In this document: positions 58,180-64,000 of the stretch, piece by piece
How positions within the stretch are numbered: position 1 is the stretch's first letter
Layout: each line of letters begins with the position of its first letter
Assembly (NCBI RefSeq): GCF_000143415.4
Contig: NW_003314316.1
Span: 322,120 to 386,119 of the forward strand
DNA from: Selaginella moellendorffii
Lineage: Eukaryota > Streptophyta > Lycopodiopsida > Selaginellales > Selaginellaceae
Length of the DNA: 64,000 bases
Reading direction: 5' to 3'
Position numbers and translations under genes: made by a program
Notes under the pieces: model-generated
What the model was told of the DNA's origin: nothing
What the model saw: the letters and a program-made list of their open reading frames with translations, nothing else
Database searches by the model: none

Positions 58180-60302
58180 CTATTGGCCCGGAGCACACAG
58201 CTCCACGGCAGCTTCATCTCGCTCATGGTACTTGCGCAGGCGAGCTCCATTAACACGAGTAGGTAACAAGTTCCCACTAAGATCTTCAAGCTGAACCGAG
58301 CCATTGGTAAAAACTTCAACGATGCGATATGGGCCAAGCCAGCGAATACGGAGTTTCCCAGGCTTTTTCCAGTGCTTGCTATCGTAAAGGAGAACCTGAT
58401 CACCAGCAGAAAAATTTTTAGCATGCAAATGACGATCGTACCAGACTTTGCGGCGCTTCTGAAGTGCTTCGCGAGCTTGGAAAGCGAGAAGTCGACGCTC
58501 GTCGAGTTGGAGAAGTGTGTCCAGTCGAGCTTGAAGAGTGTTGTCCCAGTCCAAGTTGTGCTCGACAGCCATACGGAGAGATGGAATCTCAAGCTCGAGT
58601 GGTAGGATGGCTTCTTGTCCATAAACAAGCTGGAACGGTGAAGCTTTGGTGGTGACCTTGTAAGCAACGCAGTATGCCCAGAGAGCATCCAACAAGCGTT
58701 GATCCCAATCTGTGCGAGAAGCACTGGCAAGCTTCGTGATAATGTCGCACAGTATCTTATTGGTGCGCTCCACCTGTCCGTTAGCACGAGGGTGATAGGG
58801 AGTGGACTTACGATGAGCGATGCCATACTTCTCCACCAAGGTCGCGATCACTTGATTGATAAAGTGAGTACCTCTATCGCTCACCAGCTCCAAAGGGCAG
58901 CCAAATCTCGTGATGATGTTCTTGTAAAGAAAAGTCGCAACCTTGGCAGCTGTGTCTTCCGTGAGAGCTTCTGCCTCGGCCCACTTCATGACATAGTCCG
59001 TGCACACGAGAATGTAGCGGCAACGGGAAGGATGGCTGGCTGGCTTGATCGGTCCCACAAAATCGATGCCCCACTTCTCAAAAGGAAGCACCGGAAGTAG
59101 AGGATTAAGCGGCATCAGATCACGACGAGTTGGGCGACCAGCACGCTGGCAGGGATCGCAGGTCCAAACGTAGGCAGCAACATCCTTGTGAAGCGTTGGC
59201 CACCAGTAGCCTGCTTGGAGAACCAACCGAATTGTTCCTTGTGAGGAGAAGTGGCCGCCATAAGGTGAGTCATGGCATGATGCTATGACTGTCTCCACCT
59301 CATGAGGAAGGATACAACGGCGTAGAACATCGTCACGGCCAAGGATGTAGAGCTGGCCATGCAGGAGAGAGTATGGACGAGCCTGGATAATAAGTCGCTT
59401 GCGTGCGGTGACCGTAAAGTCAGCAGGGAACTCGCCGGTAGCCAGATAATCTGCAATCCCTTGATACCATTCGGGAACAGCGTCGACCGCAAAGAGATCC
59501 GTGGTGTCGCAAGAAAACAGAGTTGCATCAGCTGGGTCATCCTCAAGGTCCTGGGAGGAGGGAGGGCCTGGCAATCGTGAAAGGTGATCGGCCATGGCAT
59601 GAGCGCGGCCGGGTTTCAGGATCACCTCAAAGTCAAATTCCTGGAGGATGATGAGCCAGCGAGATATGCGACCTGTGCTGCAAGGCTTGTTGACGAGGTA
59701 CTTGAGGGCTTGGTGATCCACGAAAAATTTGAAGTGTGTGCCCAACAGGTAGTGGCGATACTTCTGCAAAGATCATGCCTAAGCCTTCCCGTTCAGTGGC
59801 AGAGTAGTTGCGCTCGGCAGAGGAGAGTTGGCGGCTTGCGTAGAAAATAGGGTGATCGATGCCCTCTCGCAGCTGGCAAAGAACAGCGCCGACAGCAAAG
59901 GCAGAAGCATCCACGTGGACGTGGAAAATAACTGTCCAGTCAGGAACGGCTAAAATCGGAGCAGTGATCAGAGCTCCCCAGAGAAGCTCAAATGCGTCCT
60001 GACACGCTGGTGTCCACTCATAAGGCACGCCGGCCTTCAAGAGTTTCGTCAGAGGCAAAGCTTTAGTTGCGAAATCGTAGATAAAGCAGCGATGGTAGCC
60101 GACATGGCCCAAGAAAGCTTGAAGATCTTTTTTAACGCGCGGTGGTTCCAGGTTCTTCACGATAGCCACCTTAGCTGGATCCACAGCTAATCCTTCCCAG
60201 GAGACCACTCGACCGAGAAGAATGCCACGGGGAATGCCAAACGAACACTTGGAGGGATTTAGAGAAATGCCATAGAAACAGCAACGTTCAAAACATTTTT
60301 CG
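58180..60302 (-). mobile_element. Truncated Ty3/gypsy pol (RT end, RNase H, integrase)
   Basis: Minus strand, related to the intact element at 42-49.5 kb. It starts inside RT (LEKCFERCCFYGISLNPSKC, near 60.25 kb), then GYHRCFIYDFATKALPLTKL and the RNase H stretch FHVHVDASAFAVGAVLCQ and YSATEREGLGMIFA. A small frameshift at about 59765-59775 follows. The rest reads KYRHYLLGTHFKFFVDHQAL, CHDSPYGGHFSSQGTIRLVL, AGYWWPTLHKDVAAYVW, CDPCQRAGRPTRRD, WGIDFVGPIKPA, ELVSDRGTHFINQVI, IRWLGPYRIVEVFTNG, ending RVNGARLRKYHE. There is no chromodomain. Gag, protease and the first part of RT were lost at about 60302, where unrelated AT-rich sequence joins. Confidence 0.85.
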
Positions 60303-60733
60303 AGTTTTATGCAATGAGATAATTAGATCTCTAAAATATTGTCAATTTATTGATCTTTGAGTTTAGGCCAGTATAGGTAAATTGGCTTTGGCACTTCATA
60401 TGCATGGTGAAATCTTTAGTTATGGGGGTGGCTACTATAGACTAGTCACATCAACTGAATCCTAGTAGCTGAAACCAAGTAGGACCAAGTAGGAGCTGGT
60501 ACCATAGGCGGGAACCTTGGCGAGGGAACTTAACAAAAGCCAAGGCAGTGTTGGATGGGTATACGAGGTAAACTGGCAAATTGGAAAGGAAAAATTTGTG
60601 GCTTACAATTTGGTATTGGAGCCTTTTCCTCAATTCTAGCGAAGGATAGAGGCGGATTGCTGGGAGATGGCAAAGGCAGGGTGGAAGCGAACCAAGGTGG
60701 AGATAGAACCTCCTCCAGAGATGGAGCCTCCGG
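60303..60733 (+). other. Possible 5' LTR remnant and leader of the chromovirus
   Basis: Contains TGGTATTGGAGCC at 60611-60623, two transitions away from the standard initiator tRNA-Met primer site TGGTATCAGAGCC, right after a possible LTR end (GCTTACA). About 110 bp later RT begins, so gag, protease and the N-terminus of RT seem deleted. The 5' LTR cannot be confirmed because the 3' LTR runs out of the window. Confidence 0.4.
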
Positions 60734-62631
60734 TTGGTGGACAAAGGGTATGTTAGGTTGAGCAAGTTGCCATATGGGGCGCCGATGCTATTTGTGAAAA
60801 AGAAAGATGGATCTATGTGCATGTGCATAGACTACCGGTTGCTCAACAAATATACAAAGAAGAACAAGTACCTTTTGCCAAGGATTGAGGACCTGTTTGA
60901 TAGGTTGGGAAAGGCAAAATACTTCTTGAGGATTGACCTAAGGTCAGAATACTACCAGATCAGGGTAGCAGAGGAAGATGTCGAGAAGACAATCTGTCGA
61001 ACGAGGTATGGGAGCTTCGAGTTTCTGGTGATGCCCTTCGGGCTATGCAATGTGCCGGCAACATTTTCAGCATTGATGAACCATATCTTTGTACCCTATT
61101 TGGATCACTTTGTGGTTGTCTATATTGACGACATCCTGATCTATAGCAAAACGCTAGAGGAGCATGCTAAACACTTGACGAAAGTGTTTGAGAAACTAAG
61201 GGAACACCAACTGTATGCTAAAGAGAGCAAATGTGACTTTGCTCAACAAGAGGTAAAGTTTCTCGGGCATGTGGTGGGCAAGGACGGGCTCAAGGTGGAC
61301 CCTGAGAAGGTCCAAGCGATCCAGGATTGGGAGCGACCATCGAATGTACATGAGTTAAGGGCATTCTTAGGGTTATGCAACTACTATCAAAAGTTTATCA
61401 AACACTATTCGAGAGTAGCCCTGCCCTTAACGGACCAAACGGGAAAAAGGAAGATGGTATGAACAGCGGAATGCGAGGTGGCATTCGTCCACCTCAAGGG
61501 GAAGTTGAGGAAGGCTCCCGTGTTAGCGTTACTAGACTTTGGTAAGGACTTTGAGGTAGAAACAGATGCTTCAAACTTTGCGTTGGGCATAGTTTTGAAG
61601 CAAGACAACCATCCAGTAGCGTTCTTCTCGAAAAAGTTGGACAAGGCTCAACAGAAGTGGCCTGCCCATGAGAAGGAATTGTTTGCGGTGGTCAAGGCAC
61701 TCAAGGAGTGGTGACATTACCTTGGGAGACACTTCAAGGTTTATACGGACAATGTGGCAATGAAACACTTCTTGTCACAGCCCGACCTGAGGGGAAAACA
61801 AGGTTGGTGGGCCAATGCTTTGGCCGAGTTTGATTGTGAGATTCTATACAAGCCTGGGAATGGCAACATCGTGGCAGATGTGATAAGTCGAAAAGCGAGC
61901 TTGAAGTTGGCGATATCTAGCGCGACAGCAACCTTTTGGGATGATGTGCGGACCGCATACGAGAACGATGGTCTAGCACAAGAAATGTTGCTGAGGAATC
62001 TAAAGGCACAGGAAGCTCACCAGAGAGGTGAGCTGCCAACAGAAGAGAAAACGGGCTATGCGGAACGCAATGGACTCATATATTACAAGCAAACGAGGTG
62101 TATGTTCTAGAAAGGGAACTAAGAAAGGTAGCCTTGGAAGAGTGTCATGACGGACCTCTTGTGGGACACGGCGGAGTGCCAAGACAATGGGCTTACTCAA
62201 GAGGAAATACCACTAGCCAGATATGGCTAAGGATGTCCAAGACTATGTAAAGATATGTCCCACATGTCAGTAGGTCAAAGCCGTGACTAAGGCTAGTGGG
62301 GGCTTGTTACAAAGCATCCCAATTCCAGATCGTCCGTGGAAATGTCTTACAATGGACTTCATCACGGGACTTCCCCCAAGCGGGGGGTTCGATGCGATAT
62401 TCGTGGTGGTGGATAGATTTTCGAAGATGGCACATTTCATACCCACCACAACGGAAGTGGATGCGGAAGGTGTGGCGAAGCTGTTCTTTGAATAAGTGGT
62501 TCGAGTGCGGGGAAGGCCGGAAGAGATTATCTCAGATCGAGATAAAATCTTCACCAGTAGGTTCTGGAGGACATTCCTAGAACAGTATCACACCAAGTTG
62601 AAATTCAGCACAGCCTATCACCCGTAGACAA

Positions 62632-62678
62632 GTAATGGGTATTAAGTCAAGGTTGATGGCACTAACACTTCTTGACAG
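62632..62678 (+). other. 47-nt intron-like segment in integrase
   Basis: Begins GTAATG and ends TTGACAG. Removing it joins YHP(stop)T to NGQTERVNRQLEDYL in frame, restoring the usual STAYHPQTxGQTERVN motif of gypsy integrase. Its length equals that of short genic introns in this window. Confidence 0.55.
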
Positions 62679-63096
62679 ACGGACAAACGGAAAGGGTGAA
62701 TAGGCAGCTGGAGGATTATTTGCGATGCTGTGTCTCGGGAGACCATACCAATTGGGTAAGTCATTTGGGACTTGCGGAAATGTGTTATAACAACTCACCA
62801 CATTCGAGCATCGGGGTGAGTCCATGGGAAGTCATCAATGGGCGAGCTATCAAAGGTCCTGCGGAACTCGGTGTGGCCGAGTATCATGGAGAGTTACCCG
62901 CAGTGGAGGCATTCACGGCGGAAAGACTCAACATTTGGAATCTAGTGAGGGATTCCTTGGAACGGGCTCAACAAAGGCAAACTAAGTACGCGAACCAGAA
63001 GCGCCGGGATGTAGAGTTCCAAGCTGGGGAGAAGGTGTGGCTGAACACCAAGAACCTCAGGCTACCAAGTGGGATCAGCCGGAAGTTGACCCAAAG

Positions 63097-63144
63097 GTAA
63101 AAATGCATGTATTCTTGTAAATTGATCTTGAGTTCCTTAAACAG
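63097..63144 (+). other. 48-nt intron-like segment near integrase C-terminus
   Basis: Begins GTAAAA and ends CCTTAAACAG. Removing it joins SRKLTQR to FTGPYEIEARIG in frame, as in the usual KLSPRFxGPFxI motif. Without removal the frame ends at TAA immediately. Confidence 0.6.
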
Positions 63145-63559
63145 GTTCACGGGGCCATACGAGATTGAGGCTCGAATCGGTAAAGTGGCTTACCATTTTC
63201 GACTTCCTCGAGAGATGGGGAAGATGAATCCTGTGTTCCACGTGAACTTACTCAAGACGTATTTTGAGGATTCGCTTCGCAAGGACCAAGTAAGACTTTT
63301 ACCTTAGGTTATCCAAGGGGAAGAGGAATACGAAGTCGAAGCCATCCTTAATGCGCGCAAGAGCAAGCGACAAGAATGCGAGGAGAGAGAGTTCCATGTG
63401 AAGTGGAAAGGATTTCCACACTGCGAAGCAACATAGGAACCGGAGGCGAACTTAGCGAATGCGCGAGATCTAGTGGAGGAATTTCTGCAAGACAGAACTC
63501 TATGTACTTATGCAAAGTTCAATTAAAAGTATCAATTTGAGAAGTTGAGCATTGGCATA

Positions 63560-64000
63560 TGTTGGGACCCGAAGGCGCGCCGAAGGTAAGCTAATTAGCA
63601 TGGGTTAGCTAAGTCGACCAGACGTAGGGGAACTACGCCCGACTCCTTGCAGGGATGTCAAATCCGTAGACATATTCTACGAAGGTTGGGTTCGAGTCCC
63701 AACCCCCTAGTAAAGCAAGGCTGGGTTCAAGTCCCGACCCTATACTAGGGCATGGTGAGGAGAGGAGTATAGGGACACCTATATTCCGTTGTCATGGGCT
63801 CGTGGCCAGGTGTAAGCAACCAAAGGGAACGACTCGAGAGACGATCCATGGGGTTCAAATATAGAGGGAAAGGGCCCATGAATAAGAGTGCACCCCCTTT
63901 TTCAATCGGTTAAGGGTTTTGGGATACTTGGGGTTAAGCGTCCTTGGGTTTGAATAGTACTGGGTTGGGTGACCTCCTGGGAAGTCCAAACTCAGGAGCT
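63560..64000 (+). repeat. 3' LTR of the chromovirus (runs off the window)
   Basis: Starts TGTTGGGACCC shortly after the chromodomain frame. Positions 63813-63993 match the LTR-like fragment at about 5571-5752. It includes two short T-arm-like hairpins (GGTTGGGTTCGAGTCCCAACC and a diverged copy). The right end is outside the window. Confidence 0.7.

Larger units (their letters stand above)
60734..63520 (+). mobile_element. Decayed Ty3/gypsy chromovirus pol with chromodomain
   Basis: RT starts at [20 protein letters not shown] and has [17 protein letters not shown] and the active-site box YIDDILIYS. RNase H: FEVETDASNFALGIVLKQDN, KEWxHYLGRHFKVYTDN. Integrase: [88 protein letters not shown], then FTGPYEIEARIGKVAYHFRL and NPVFHVNLLK. 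A C-terminal chromodomain follows (YEVEAILNARKSKRQECEER, FHVKWKGFP, EPEANL). At least eight nonsense codons stand at expected Trp, Arg or Gln positions, plus a frameshift in the integrase zinc region. Two intron-like gaps lie in integrase. Confidence 0.85.

Noticed and set aside
63680-63750. tRNA-like T arms (GGTTCGAGTCC and GGTTCAAGTCC)
   Set aside because: Two hairpins resemble T arms, but no matching acceptor stem, D arm or anticodon arm could be drawn, and they lie within an LTR.
1-64000. CRISPR array, bacterial operon or phage system
   Set aside because: No regularly spaced repeats. Genes are intron-bearing plant genes and eukaryotic transposons.

Overview
The window looks like nuclear DNA of a land plant. 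It has intron-containing housekeeping genes, a chloroplast-type gene, Ty3/gypsy LTR retrotransposons and a hAT element. Most genic introns are very short (about 43-76 nt). The genes include an ETO1-like BTB/TPR protein, pollen Ole e 1-type secreted proteins, a GT37 fucosyltransferase family and a plant-type haspin. Tiny introns with this gene set suggest a lycophyte such as Selaginella. The organism is an inference; no marker sequence was available to confirm it.

Layout. 1-10.4 kb is AT-rich and poor in genes: a decayed gypsy gag/protease relic (minus, 1-1310), a hexamer array, an LTR-like fragment (5.4-6.2 kb) and an integrase scrap (7.7-7.9 kb). 10.5-27.1 kb is a compact gene island: three Ole e 1-like genes (10.5-12.6 kb), an RNI-type LRR gene (12.8-14.9 kb), an ETO1-like gene (14.9-17.6 kb, minus), a chloroplast DUF2854 gene (18.6-19.8 kb), a frameshifted DUF616 gene (20.0-21.2 kb), THO complex subunit 3 (21.4-23.1 kb) and ubiquitin-activating enzyme E1 (23.6-27.1 kb). 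Exons were placed by eye from splice sites and family homology. Exon sums come out as exact multiples of three for the three Ole e 1 genes and for the LRR, ETO1, DUF2854, THO3, UBA1 and HMA-like genes.

29.2-57.9 kb holds a duplicated family block: two beta-N-acetylhexosaminidase genes (HEXO1 minus, HEXO2 plus) and three GT37 fucosyltransferase copies (FUT-A minus, FUT-B plus, FUT-C minus). All five carry lesions. Two HEXO-FUT clusters are separated by about 17 kb containing a gypsy relic with an insertion (36.9-41.4 kb), a haspin kinase gene (minus) and a truncated P1B-ATPase-like gene (51.3-52.4 kb). The haspin gene is split by a nearly intact 7.57-kb LTR retrotransposon (41989-49559, 5-bp target duplication). 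A 768-bp hAT derivative (50057-50824, 8-bp target duplication) also sits in one of its introns.

57.9-64.0 kb is retrotransposon again: a truncated non-chromodomain gypsy pol (minus) and a decayed chromovirus (plus) with a chromodomain, two intron-like insertions in pol and the start of its 3' LTR.

The most notable items are the haspin gene whose reading frame resumes across the retrotransposon target site, a spliced ATPase-like membrane shell that lacks the catalytic domains, intron-like 47-48 nt segments inside a chromovirus integrase, and the decaying HEXO-fucosyltransferase block.
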